A DNA stretch of 64,000 nucleotides from Pseudomonas syringae (GTDB lineage Bacteria > Pseudomonadota > Gammaproteobacteria > Pseudomonadales > Pseudomonadaceae), in assembly GCF_023278085.1 (NCBI RefSeq), contig NZ_CP066265.1, positions 1,766,501-1,830,500 of the forward strand, given 5' to 3'. Every line of letters begins with the position of its first letter. Positions within the stretch are counted from its first letter, which is position 1. The notes under the pieces were generated by a model. The model saw nothing but the letters and a program-made list of their open reading frames with translations, did no database searches and had not been told where the DNA came from. Positions 44,029 to 54,300 of this stretch are shown here, piece after piece. The position numbers were made by a program, and so were the translations under genes.

Positions 44029-44693
44029 CGCCAATCGCTCGTCGACTGGCTCACCAGGCCCAACGCCACACCGCGCACAGCGGCCTGGGTGCGGTCCGAA
44101 GCGCCCAGCTTGCCAATGACTTTTTCCACGTGCGCCTTGGCGGTGCCGGTGGTGATACCGAGTTTTTCGCCGATTTCCCGATTACTGAAGCCGCCCGCAA
44201 CCAGTCCGAGCACCTGGCGTTCGCGAGGCGTGAGTGCTTCCGGTACGCTCGCGCCGCTGGTGTTGCGCTCGGTCATGCGGCGCAGCAGGCGCGCACTGAC
44301 TGCGCTGTTGAGCGCTTCTTCGCCGCGTGCCACGCGTTGCAGGCCGGCAATCACTTCATCGCGGCTTGCGTCCTTGAGCAGATAACCTACCGCGCCCGCG
44401 CTGATGGCGGCTTCCAGGTGATCGGTGCTGTCGTCCATGGTGAAAATCACCACTTTCAGACCGGGCATGCGTTGTTGAAGAATCCGCGCCGCGCCCAGTC
44501 CGTTGAGCACCGGCATACGGATGTCGAGGATCGCAATGTCCGGTTGCAGCTCCTGGCACAGGTCGATGGCTTGCTGGCCGTCTGCCGCTTGGCCGACGAC
44601 GTCGAATTCCGGATGGCCCGCCAGCAGTGAGACGAATCCGGTGCGGGTCACCTCATGATCGTCTGCCAGAACCAGTCGCACGGTTTGAGTCAT
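44025..44693 (-). CDS. NarL/LuxR-type response regulator
   Basis: Encodes 222 residues. The receiver has VLADDHEVTRTGF, the phospho-Asp57 in AILDIRMPVLNGL, and Lys in YLLKDASRDE. The C-terminal LuxR helix-turn-helix is LTPRERQVLGLVAGGFSNREIGEKLGITTGT-type (LTPRERQVLGLVAGG, NREIGEKLGITTG). It lies between two kinases with 4-bp overlaps; the paired kinase is the HisKA_3 sensor upstream. Confidence 0.93.
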   Translation of the reverse strand: MTQTVRLVLADDHEVTRTGFVSLLAGHPEFDVVGQAADGQQAIDLCQELQPDIAILDIRMPVLNGLGAARILQQRMPGLKVVIFTMDDSTDHLEAAISAGAVGYLLKDASRDEVIAGLQRVARGEEALNSAVSARLLRRMTERNTSGASVPEALTPRERQVLGLVAGGFSNREIGEKLGITTGTAKAHVEKVIGKLGASDRTQAAVRGVALGLVSQSTSDWR

Positions 44694-45874
44694 GTTATTG
44701 CCTTGTCTGCGGTGAAAGGGACGATGGCGCGCAACCGGGTGCCGCGCCCGGGACGGCTGACGCAGGTCAGGCGGCCACCCAGAAGGCTGGCGCGTTCCTG
44801 CATGGCAACCAGGCCCAGCTTCTGGACGCCAGCGCCGTTGAGTGGTTTCTCGGCGATGAAACCACGGCCGTTGTCTTGCAGCCTTAGTGAAATGTTGCCG
44901 TCACTCAGTTCCAGCGCCAATTCTACGCAGCTGGCGTCGGCGTGTTTGAGCACATTGTTAATGCCTTCCTGAGCAATGCGGAACAGGGCGATCTCCAGAT
45001 GACTGGGCAGGCGCGTCAACGAGCGCGACATCCACTGCACGGCGATTCCCGCTTCACGCAGACGATCAGCTTCCTTGTCGACGGCCTGCCAAAGACCGAA
45101 ATCATCCAGCACGGCCGGGCGCAGGCCACTGATCAACTGCCGTCCTTCACCGACGCAATGCTGCGCCAGTTTGAGAATGGCCTGCAGATCGGCGTCCAGT
45201 TGCTCGGGCAGATCCGGGCAGCGACCGGCAAAACCCTGCAAGCGCTGGTGCAGACCGGCGAGGGTCTGGGCCAGGCCATCATGCAGGTCGTAGGCGACGC
45301 GTTTACGTTCGTCTTCCTGTGCGGTGAACAGTTGGCGGACCAGTTGCGACATGGTCCGCTCACGGGCAACCAGTGCATCGAGCAGGCGGTTGTTCTCCAG
45401 GTGCGCAGCGAGCAGGGTCGCGAGCAGTTGCAGAGACTCGATGTCTTCGTTGTCGGGCGCGCTGATGGCGACACTGTTGGCCAGCAGCAGGGTACCGAAC
45501 GAGCCATCGTCAGCCCCGCGCAATGGCAGCAGCAGCACGCAAGGCATGTCAGTGCCGGGCCGTTCCAGCCATTGCGGGTCGATGGCCATCGGGTCGGCGG
45601 CCGTCTCGAGGGTATTCAGGCGCTCTGCACTGCCATGGCTGGCGGTGTTCTGCACGCCGTTGTCGGCTCCCCATTCCAGTAGCAGACCGTGGTCCATGGC
45701 CACGAACGCGCAGGCGCGCTGCAACACGCGCTGGCGCATGGCCGTGGGTGGCAACTGGGTCAGTTCCTGGCCAGTGTCGACCAGCAACCGGAGACGTGCG
45801 GCACGACTTTGTGACTGTCGATACTGGTTACGAATGGCCAGCGCGCTTGCCGGATCGTGGGGTGGGCTTTGCAT
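44690..45874 (-). CDS. Soluble GAF/HisKA_3 sensor histidine kinase (NarX-like)
   Basis: Encodes 394 residues. A GAF-like sensor region (about 35-165, with LLEWGADNG and FGTLLLANSVAI) leads to HisKA_3 with DERKRVAYDLHDGLAQTLAGL (His198) and a HATPase with RIAQEGINNVLKHADAS and LRLQDNGRGF. No membrane span seen. It pairs with the NarL-type regulator that overlaps its stop by 4 bp. It is the first gene of a four-gene operon. Confidence 0.92.
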   Translation of the reverse strand: MQSPPHDPASALAIRNQYRQSQSRAARLRLLVDTGQELTQLPPTAMRQRVLQRACAFVAMDHGLLLEWGADNGVQNTASHGSAERLNTLETAADPMAIDPQWLERPGTDMPCVLLLPLRGADDGSFGTLLLANSVAISAPDNEDIESLQLLATLLAAHLENNRLLDALVARERTMSQLVRQLFTAQEDERKRVAYDLHDGLAQTLAGLHQRLQGFAGRCPDLPEQLDADLQAILKLAQHCVGEGRQLISGLRPAVLDDFGLWQAVDKEADRLREAGIAVQWMSRSLTRLPSHLEIALFRIAQEGINNVLKHADASCVELALELSDGNISLRLQDNGRGFIAEKPLNGAGVQKLGLVAMQERASLLGGRLTCVSRPGRGTRLRAIVPFTADKAIT

Positions 45875-46065
45875 GGGGACTCCAGCAAGGGGTGATGGCC
45901 GCGCGGGCCCGACATAAGTGGCGTTATTAGAACTGTATCAGGAGGCCAAGCCCATCTGCCGATCGGCATACACAGATAACCCCGGTTGGCCGATGGCGGA
46001 GAGAGGCGCGGCGGGCAAAGTGGCACTCACTGAATCCCTGAACAGATCCCCGTAGGAGAGTAGCG

Positions 46066-46590
46066 ATGAAAACGAAATTGACCGCCCTGGCCCTGTTGCT
46101 GGCTGTGAGTGCACCGATGGTTCAAGCTGCTGCCGAACCGTCCGGCTACACCTACCGCATGGTGGCCGAGACGCCAAACAATGTGAACGACAAGGAAATC
46201 GCCGGTCTGTTTGATCGCTGGAACAAGGCCCTGCAAACCGGAAACTCCACCACCGTCGCATCGTTGTACGCGCCGGACGCGGTCCTGCAGCCTACGGTCT
46301 CCAACAAGGTGCGCGCCACGCCGGCAGAGATCAAAGACTACTTCGACAAGTTCCTGGCGCTCAAGCCGATTGGCGAGATCAACTACCGGGAGATTCGTCG
46401 CCTGGGGCCTGATGCCGCAGCAGACAACGGTGTTTACACCTTCACCCTGACGGCGCCGGACGGCAAAAAGACCAAAGTGCAGGCACGTTATTCGTTCCTC
46501 TACCACCGCGTGGGTAACGAGTGGAAGATTCTCAACCACCACTCTTCGGCGATGCCGGAAGTGCAGCCTGAGTATCAGGTCAGCCGCTGA
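46066..46590 (+). CDS. Exported NTF2-like protein (SgcJ/EcaC, CaMKII-association fold)
   Basis: Encodes 174 residues from ATG 46066 with GGAG upstream. A signal peptide (MKTKLTALALLLAVSAPMVQA) is followed by an NTF2-like cone: EIAGLFDRWNKALQTGNSTT, YAPDAVLQPTVSNKVRAT, and EWKILNHHSSAMPE at the end. The fold suits small-molecule binding or isomerisation. It is convergent with pvdS and separated from it by a shared terminator. Confidence 0.85.
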   Translation: MKTKLTALALLLAVSAPMVQAAAEPSGYTYRMVAETPNNVNDKEIAGLFDRWNKALQTGNSTTVASLYAPDAVLQPTVSNKVRATPAEIKDYFDKFLALKPIGEINYREIRRLGPDAAADNGVYTFTLTAPDGKKTKVQARYSFLYHRVGNEWKILNHHSSAMPEVQPEYQVSR

Positions 46591-46613
46591 TCTGTCGTAT
46601 AAAAGGCTGAAAC

Positions 46614-46647
46614 AAAAAATCCGGAGCCATGGCTCCGGATTTTTTTC
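46614..46647. terminator. Bidirectional terminator between the NTF2-like gene and pvdS
   Basis: AAAATCCGGAGCC pairs perfectly with GGCTCCGGATTTT, separated by AT, with A-run before and T-run after. This suits both convergent units. Confidence 0.92.
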
Positions 46648-46668
46648 GTCTGCCTGAACTGCCTGGTG

Positions 46669-47205
46669 TCAGGCTTCGGCGCTGGCACCGTTGACCTTGC
46701 GGCAGTGAATCAGCGCATCACGGATCATGAAGTTGACCAGTGTCGGCGACACACCCAGTTCCTTGGCGATGTCCTTCTGCGGTACGCCGTGCAAGCGATA
46801 CATTTCGAACGCATAACGCGTACGCGGTGGCAACTCGCCCAGAGCATCGGCAATTTTCTCCAGGCTGGAGAAGTTGATGTGCGAGGTTTCTGGCGATGCA
46901 CCCTGAATCACCACGTTCAGCCCCTCGGCCTCGGGGCCGGTGTATTTCTGTTCCAGTGCCTGCTTGCGGTAATGATCGATGGCCAGGTTGCGCACGATCT
47001 GAAACAGATAGCTGAGCTGGGCCTTGAAGGTCAGCGTGGCCTGCGGCGCAGAACGCAATCTGAAGAACGCATCCTGCACAACATCTTCAGCACGTGACCG
47101 GCAGCCGACGATGCGCGCAGCGATCTTGACCAGCAGCAGGTAGTTATCGACAAATGCCTGGAGTAAGGGTGAATCGCACTTGCCTGTGAATACGTGTTCC
47201 GTCAT
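46669..47205 (-). CDS. pvdS: Iron-starvation ECF sigma factor PvdS
   Basis: ATG 47205 gives 178 residues (a GTG at 47214 would add three). Region 2 reads DNYLLLVKIAARIVGCRSRAEDVVQDAFFRLR, then LSYLFQIVRNLAIDHYRKQ; region 4 reads LPPRTRYAFEMYRLHGVPQKDIAKELGVS with ALIHCRKV at the C-terminus, the PvdS-type iron-starvation ECF sigma. It directs transcription of pyoverdine genes under low iron. A Fur box lies about 80-100 bp upstream. Adjacent to pvdG-pvdL-pvdH, which carry PvdS boxes. Confidence 0.95.
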   Translation of the reverse strand: MTEHVFTGKCDSPLLQAFVDNYLLLVKIAARIVGCRSRAEDVVQDAFFRLRSAPQATLTFKAQLSYLFQIVRNLAIDHYRKQALEQKYTGPEAEGLNVVIQGASPETSHINFSSLEKIADALGELPPRTRYAFEMYRLHGVPQKDIAKELGVSPTLVNFMIRDALIHCRKVNGASAEA

Positions 47206-47284
47206 GGAATTCACCTTGCTACAAAGTCTATGGGGGGGAGGGCTGCAGAAGGAGCGGCGCCGTCACATGGGGCAACAAATTAGC

Positions 47285-47303
47285 CTTAATGATAATTATT
47301 GTC
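47285..47303. promoter_or_regulatory. Fur box upstream of pvdS
   Basis: CTTAATGATAATTATTGTC matches 15 of 19 positions of the Fur consensus GATAATGATAATCATTATC. It lies in the divergent pvdS-pvdG gap, about 80 bp from the pvdS start. Confidence 0.85.
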
Positions 47304-47377
47304 AAATGCGAAAGCAAATCAGCGCACTTTAAAAGTGCAGGCTTGCGAGTCGCGCGCTCGCAACGCGCATCCCTCCC

Positions 47378-47401
47378 TAATTATTTGCAGACGCCATCCG
47401 T
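47378..47401 (+). promoter_or_regulatory. PvdS-type iron-starvation box upstream of pvdG
   Basis: TAATT, 16 nt, then CGT. The PvdS consensus I recall is TAAAT-N16/17-CGT, so the first half has one mismatch. It points to pvdG, about 120 bp downstream. Confidence 0.6.
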
Positions 47402-47521
47402 TCTCATTGGTGACAGGCCCGACCACGGTTGCGGCCAGGGAATACCTCAGGAGAACCCCATGCGTTTCAATCACGCGCCTCGCCGCTTTTACATCTGCGC
47501 CCACAGACGGACGGTCCTTCT

Positions 47522-48280
47522 ATGAGCGCGCCCGTGAGCCTGACGCTGTTCTGCCTGCCGTTCTCTGGCGCAAGCGCGATGTTCTACAGCCCTTGGCGCC
47601 GTAAAGTGCCCGAGTGGCTGAACGTAAGACCGCTGGAGCTTCCCGGTCGTGGCATGCGCATGGATGAAGCGTTGCAGACCGACATCGTGCAACTGGCCAA
47701 TCATCTGGCCGACGACATCAGTGCTGAGCTAGACAAGCCCTATGCGTTGTTCGGCCATAGCCTGGGCGGGCTGCTGGCCTTCGAACTGGCGCATGCCTTG
47801 CGCGAGCGCGGGCTGCCCGCGCCGCTGGCGCTGTTTGCCTCGGCCACCGCTGGCCCGGTACGTCGTGATGTCAGCGACTACGCAGTCGCCAAGACCAATG
47901 AGCAACTGATCGACCGACTGCGCTCGCTCAAAGGCACCAGCGAAAGCGTCATCAGCAACGAAGAACTCATGCAGTTGATGCTGCCGATCCTGCGCGCCGA
48001 CTTTTTGCTCTGCGGCAGCTTTGTGTATGGCGAGCGCGAACCGCTGAGCGTGCCGATCCACGTGTTCGGTGGCAAGCAGGACAGCGTCAGCGTCGAGGCG
48101 CTGCTCGACTGGCAGGAGGAAACCTGCACCGGCTTCTCGCTGGACATGTTCGAAGGTCACCACTTCTATCTGGTCGACGAACAAGCGCAATTGCTTCGCC
48201 ACCTGCGGCGCTACTCCGAGCAGCACCTGGCGCGCTGGCGCAACAGCGTGTCACGGCAGTTGAACCGGGCCGCCGGTTGA
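47522..48280 (+). CDS. pvdG: Type II thioesterase PvdG
   Basis: ATG 47522 gives 252 residues. LFCLPFSGASAMFYSPWRRKVP is the type II thioesterase opening, the nucleophile is Ser80 in YALFGHSLGGLLAFELA, and the triad is completed by Asp in GGKQDSVSVEAL and His in FEGHHFYL. It clears misprimed carriers or short intermediates from pyoverdine NRPSs. First gene of the pvdG-pvdL run, behind a PvdS-type box. No clear ribosome site is seen, so upstream in-frame starts are not excluded. Confidence 0.92.
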   Translation: MSAPVSLTLFCLPFSGASAMFYSPWRRKVPEWLNVRPLELPGRGMRMDEALQTDIVQLANHLADDISAELDKPYALFGHSLGGLLAFELAHALRERGLPAPLALFASATAGPVRRDVSDYAVAKTNEQLIDRLRSLKGTSESVISNEELMQLMLPILRADFLLCGSFVYGEREPLSVPIHVFGGKQDSVSVEALLDWQEETCTGFSLDMFEGHHFYLVDEQAQLLRHLRRYSEQHLARWRNSVSRQLNRAAG

Positions 48281-48384
48281 CCGTTGCTGGCTCGTTTGTC
48301 TCACGCGCGGCCCCTCTCCGGGGCACACGTCTTTCTTGAAATTCAGATCCTATCTGGCACGCCGAATCTAGCAGGAACCCCATC

Positions 48385-51300
48385 ATGGATGCGTTTGAAC
48401 TCCCCGACACCCTGGCCCAGGCCCTTCAGCGTCGCGCCGCGCAAACGCCGGATCGGCTGGCCCTGCGTTTCCTCACCGACGAGAACAGTCAGGGGCTGGT
48501 GTTGACCTACCGTGATCTGGACCTGCGTGCACGGACCATCGCCGCCGCGCTGCAAGGTCAGACCGTGCCGGGGGATCGGGCGATTCTGCTGTTCCACAGC
48601 GGGCCTGATTACGTTGCCGCATTTTTCGGCTGCCTGTATGCCGGGGTCATTGCGGTGCCGGCCTACCCGCCGGAATCCAATCGCCGTCATCATCAGGAAC
48701 GGCTGCTGTCGATCATTGCCGATGCCGAGCCACGGCTGGTGCTGACCGGCTCCGATGTGCAGCCTGCCTTGCTGCAGATGGATGAGCTGGCCGCTGCCGC
48801 TGCGCCGCCACTGCTCTGTGTCGATACGCTGGACAGCGCGTCGGCGGAGGGCTGGCAAGAGCCGCACCTGCAAGCCGACGATATCGCTTTCCTGCAGTAC
48901 ACCTCGGGTTCGACGGCTTTGCCCAAGGGCGTGCAGGTCAGTCATGGCAATCTGGTCGCCAATGAGCTGTTGATCCGCCACGGCTTCGGCATCGACGTCA
49001 ACCCGCACGACGTGATCGTCAGTTGGCTGCCGCTGTACCACGACATGGGCCTGATCGGCGGCTTGTTACAGCCGATTTTCAGCGGGGTGCCGTGCATCCT
49101 GATGGCGCCTGCCTACTTCCTCACGCGCCCGTTGCGCTGGCTGGAAGCGATCAGCGAATACGGCGGCACCATCAGCGGCGGGCCAGACTTCGCCTACCAA
49201 TTGTGCAGCGCACGGGTCAGTGATTCGGCACTGGAGCGGCTGGACCTGAGCCGTTGGCGCGTGGCGTATTCCGGCTCCGAGCCGATCCGTGAAGACAGCC
49301 TGAATGCGTTTGCCGAGAAATTCGCCAGCTGCGGCTTCACGCCCGACAGCTTCATGGCATCTTACGGGCTGGCCGAAGCGACGCTGTATGTGGCCGGGGG
49401 CAAGCGCGGCAAGGGCATTCCTTCGCTGCGCCTGAATGCGCAGGCCCTGTCGCGCAATGTCGCAGAGCTGGGTGACGGGCAGCCGGTCATGAGCTGCGGC
49501 AGCGGCCAGCCGGGGCATGGTGTGTTGATCGCCGATCCCGTCACGCTGCAGGTACTGGACGAAAACAGCATTGGCGAAGTCTGGGCCAGCGGGCCGAGCA
49601 TCGCCCACGGTTACTGGCGCAACCCGCAAGCCACCGCCAACACCTTCGTCCAGCATGACGGCCAGACCTGGCTGCGCACTGGCGATCTGGGGTTTCAGCG
49701 CCACGGCGAGCTGTACATCACCGGGCGTTTGAAAGACATGCTCATCGTGCGCGGGCACAACCTGTACCCGCAAGACATCGAAAAGGTTATCGAGCGCGAA
49801 GTCGACGTGGTGCGCAAAGGCCGGGTTGCAGCGTTCGCCGTCAATCAGGATGCCTGCGAAGGCATCGGCATTGCCGCCGAAATCAGTCGCAGTGTGCAGA
49901 AAACCCTCCCGCCCGAAGCGCTGATCAAGGTCATCCGGCAAACCGTGGCCGAGGCCTTTCAGGAAGCGCCGAGCGTTGTGGTGCTGCTTAATCCGGGCGC
50001 ATTACCGAAGACCTCCAGCGGCAAATTGCAGCGCTCGGCCTGCCGTACCCGTCTGGCCGATGGCAGTCTCGACAGCTACGCGGTGTTTCCTGCGACTGAT
50101 ACCGCTCTTCAAAACAGCCCTCGAAGCACAGGTTCGGACCTGCAAGCGCAGATCGCCAGCGTCTGGTGCGAGCAGTTGCAGTGCGAGCAGGTCAGCGCCG
50201 ACGACCATTTCTTCCTGCTGGGCGGCAACTCGATTGTTGCGACTCAGGTCGTCGCGAGGTTGCGCGAGACGCTGGGCATCGACCTGAACCTGCGCCTGCT
50301 GTTTGAAGCGCCGACGCTGTCAGCCTTTGCTGCCCGGATCGAAGCGCTGCAGATCGCCGCAGAGCAAGGTGACAACCCGACGCAGAACGCTATCGTCCGT
50401 CTTCCGGGCAACGAGCATCTGCCGCAATCGCTGGCGCAGAACCGCTTGTGGTTCCTCTGGCAACTGGACCCGACCAGCAGCGCCTACAACATTCCCGGCG
50501 GGCTGCACCTGCGTGGCGAGCTGCATGTCGACGCATTGCTCAGCAGCTTCCAGTGCCTGATCGAGCGCCATGAATCGCTGCGCACGCGTTTCTACGAGCA
50601 GGACGGCGTGGCCCTGCAACGCATCGATGCGCCCGGCGAGTTTCAGTTGCACCGCATCGACATCAGCGACCTTTCAGGCGATGAACGCCAAGCGCGTGCG
50701 CTGGCGATTCGAGAAGAGCAGGCGCGCCTGCCGTTCGATCTGCAAAACGGCCCGTTGCTGCGCGTTACGCTGCTGCAACTGGACGAAGAAGAGCACCAGT
50801 TGCTGGTCACGCTGCACCACATCATTGCCGATGGCTGGTCGCTGAATGTGCTGATCGACGAGTTCTCGCGCCTGTATGCGGCGGCCGTTCAGGGCCAGAG
50901 CATGGAACTGGCGCCTTTGCCACTGCGTTACGCTGACTACGGCCAGTGGCAGCGCGAATGGCTGGCGCGGGGTGAGGCCGAGCGCCAGCTCGACTACTGG
51001 AAGCAACAGTTGGGCGACGAGCAACCGACCCTGACGCTGAACACCGACCACCCGCGCTCGCTACGCCGTCAGCACAGCGCCTCGCGCTATAGCCTGCGCC
51101 TGAGCGCCGAGCTGAGTGCCGCCCTGCGCAACACTGCGCAAGCCTGGCAATCGACACCGTTCATGCTGTTGCTGGCCGGCTTTCAGACCCTGTTGCATCG
51201 CTACAGCGGGCAGACCGACATTCGCATCGGCGTGCCCGGTGCCAACCGTCCGCGCCTTGAAACCCAAAGCCTCATCGGCTTCTTCATCAACACCCTGGTG

Positions 51301-54300
51301 CTGCGTGCGCAACTGGACCCGCGCCTGCCGTTTTCGACGCTGCTGGCCCAGACCCGTCAGGCCGCACTGGACGCCCAGGCGCATCAGGACGTGCCGTTCG
51401 AACAACTGGTCGAAGCCTTCCCGCAAGCTCGTGAACATGGCTTGTTTCAAGTCATGTTCAACCATCAGCAACGCGACCTCGGCGCCTTGCGCCGTTTGCC
51501 GGGGCTGCTCGCCGAAGAACTCCCGTGGCACAGCCGCGAGGCCAAGTTCGACCTGCAATTGCACAGCGAAGAAGACCGTAACGGTCGTCTCAATCTGTCC
51601 TTCGACTACGCCGACGAGTTGTTCGAGCGCGACACCATCGTGCGTATGGCCCAGCACTATGTGCAGTTGCTGACCCAGGTCAGCCAGCAGGCGCAGGTCG
51701 CGCTAGGCGATGTGCAATTGCTCAACGCGGACGAGCTGGCCGAACAGACACAGTGGAGCGCCGCAGCCTGCACGCCTGCACAACGCTGGCTGCCTGAACG
51801 GCTGGAACATCAGGCGCTACAGACCCCGGAACGCATTGCGCTGGTGTGGGAGGGTGGCAGCCTCGATTTCGCCAGCCTGCATGCGCAGGCCAACCGTCTG
51901 GCGCATTATCTGCGGGACAAGGGTGTCGGCCCGGACATCAAAGTAGCGATTGCCGCCGAGCGTTCGCCGCAACTGTTGATCGGTCTGCTGGCGATCCTCA
52001 AGGCCGGTGGCGCCTACGTGCCGCTGGACCCGGATTACCCGACTGATCGGCTGGCCTACATGCTGCAAGACAGCGGTGTCGAGTTGCTGCTGACCCAGAG
52101 CCATTTGCTCGGCGACCTGCCGAGCGCCGAGGGCGTCTGCACGCTGGCCATGGACACGCTGCACCTGGACAACTGGCCAATCAGCGCGCCGGGCCTGCAC
52201 CTGCACGGCGACAATCTGGCCTACGTAATTTACACCTCTGGCTCGACCGGCCAGCCCAAAGGCGTCGGCAACACCCACGCGGCGCTGGCCGAGCGCCTGC
52301 AATGGATGCAGGCCACCTATGCGCTGGACGAAAGCGATGTGCTGATGCAAAAGGCCCCGATCAGTTTCGATGTGTCGGTGTGGGAATGTTTCTGGCCGCT
52401 GATCACCGGCAGCCGTCTGCTGCTGGCCGGCGCCGGCGAACACCGCGACCCGCACCGCATCGCCCAACTGGTCAACGAATACGGGGTGACCACGCTGCAT
52501 TTCGTGCCGCCACTGCTGCAACTGTTCATCGACGAGCCACTGACGCAACATTGCAGCAGCCTGCGTCGTCTGTTCTCCGGTGGCGAAGCGCTGCCGAGCG
52601 AGTTGCGTAACCGGGTGCTGGAGCAACTGCCGAACGTGCAACTGCACAACCGCTATGGCCCGACTGAAACCGCGATCAACGTGACCCACTGGCAGTGCCA
52701 GCTTGCCGATGGTCTGCGTTCGCCAATCGGGCGTCCGCTGGGCAACGTGCTGTGCCGGGTGCTGGACAGCGAACTCAATCCGCTGCCCCGCGGGGTTGCC
52801 GGCGAGCTGTGCATCGGCGGCGTCGGTCTGGCGCGTGGCTACCTGAACCGTCCGGGCCTGACCGCCGAGCGCTTCATCGCCGATCCGCTGGGGCAACCGG
52901 GTGAGCGCCTGTATCGCACCGGGGACTTGGTACGCTGGACCTCCGATGGCGCGCTGGAATACCTCGGCCGCCTGGACCAGCAGGTCAAACTGCGCGGTTT
53001 CCGCGTCGAACCACAGGAGATCGAAGCCCGATTGCTGGCCCAGCAGGGTGTAGGCCATGCTGCCGTGCTGGTACGCGAAACGGCTGCCGGCCCGCAACTG
53101 ATCGGTTACTACACCGCTGAAGTCGGGCAGGACGTTCAGGCCGAGCGGATCAAGTCGGCACTGGCCCTGGAGCTACCGGACTACATGGTCCCGGCGCAGC
53201 TGGTGCGCCTCGACAGCATGCCGCTGAGCCCGAGCGGAAAGCTGGATCGGCGCGCCTTGCCCGAGCCGCAGTGGCAGACCCGCGAGCACGTCGAGCCGCA
53301 TACGGATCTGCAAAAACAGATCGCCGCTGTCTGGCGACAGGTGCTGGGCGTGCCGCGTGTCGGCTTGCGCGATGATTTCTTCGAACTGGGCGGGCACTCG
53401 CTGCTGGCCACGCAGATCATTTCCCGCGTGCGTCAGGCGTGCGACATCGACCTGCCGTTGCGGGCGCTGTTCGAAGCCAGCGAGCTGGGTGCGTTTGCCG
53501 AACAGGTGCACACCCTTCAGCAGTCAGGCGCACGCAGCAGCCTGCAACCGATTGCCCGTGTCGACCGCAGCCAGCCGGTGCCGTTATCCTATTCGCAGCA
53601 GCGCATGTGGTTCCTTTGGCAGATGGAGCCGGACAGCCCGGCCTACAACGTCGGCGGCATGGCGCGCCTGAACGGCGTGTTCGATATCCAGTGTTTCGAG
53701 GCCGCGCTGCAAGCCTTGATCATGCGTCACGAAACCTTGCGCACCACCTTTCCGAGCGTCAACGGCGTGGCCTGTCAGAAAGTCTCCGAACAGACCGGCC
53801 TGAGTGTGCAATGGCAGGACTATTCAGCGCTGCCTGTTGACGTCCGTCAGCAGCGCCTTCAGGCGCTGGCCGACAGCGAGGCGCATCAACCGTTCGACCT
53901 GGAAACCGGGCCCTTGCTGCGCGCCTGTCTGGTCAGGGCCGCCGAGCTGGAGCATTACTTCGTCCTGACTCTGCACCACATCGTCACCGAAGGCTGGGCG
54001 ATGGATATTTTCGCCCGCGAACTGGGCCTGCTCTACGAAGCGTTTCTCGAAGGTAAAACGTCGCCGCTGGAACCGCTGGCGGTGCAATACCTCGATTACA
54101 GCGTCTGGCAGCGTCAGTGGATGGAGGCGGGCGAGCGTCAGCGCCAACTGGATTACTGGACCGCACAACTGGGCAACGAACACCCGCTGCTGGAACTGCC
54201 CGGCGACCGCCCGCGTCCGCCCGTGCAAAGCCATCAAGGCGAGCTGTACCGCTTCGATCTGAGTCCCGAGCTGGCCGCTAAAGTACGCGCTTTCAATGCG

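Noticed and set aside
48281..48384. PvdS box directly upstream of pvdL
   Set aside because: No TAAAT-N16/17-CGT pattern in the 104-bp gap; pvdL is likely cotranscribed with pvdG.
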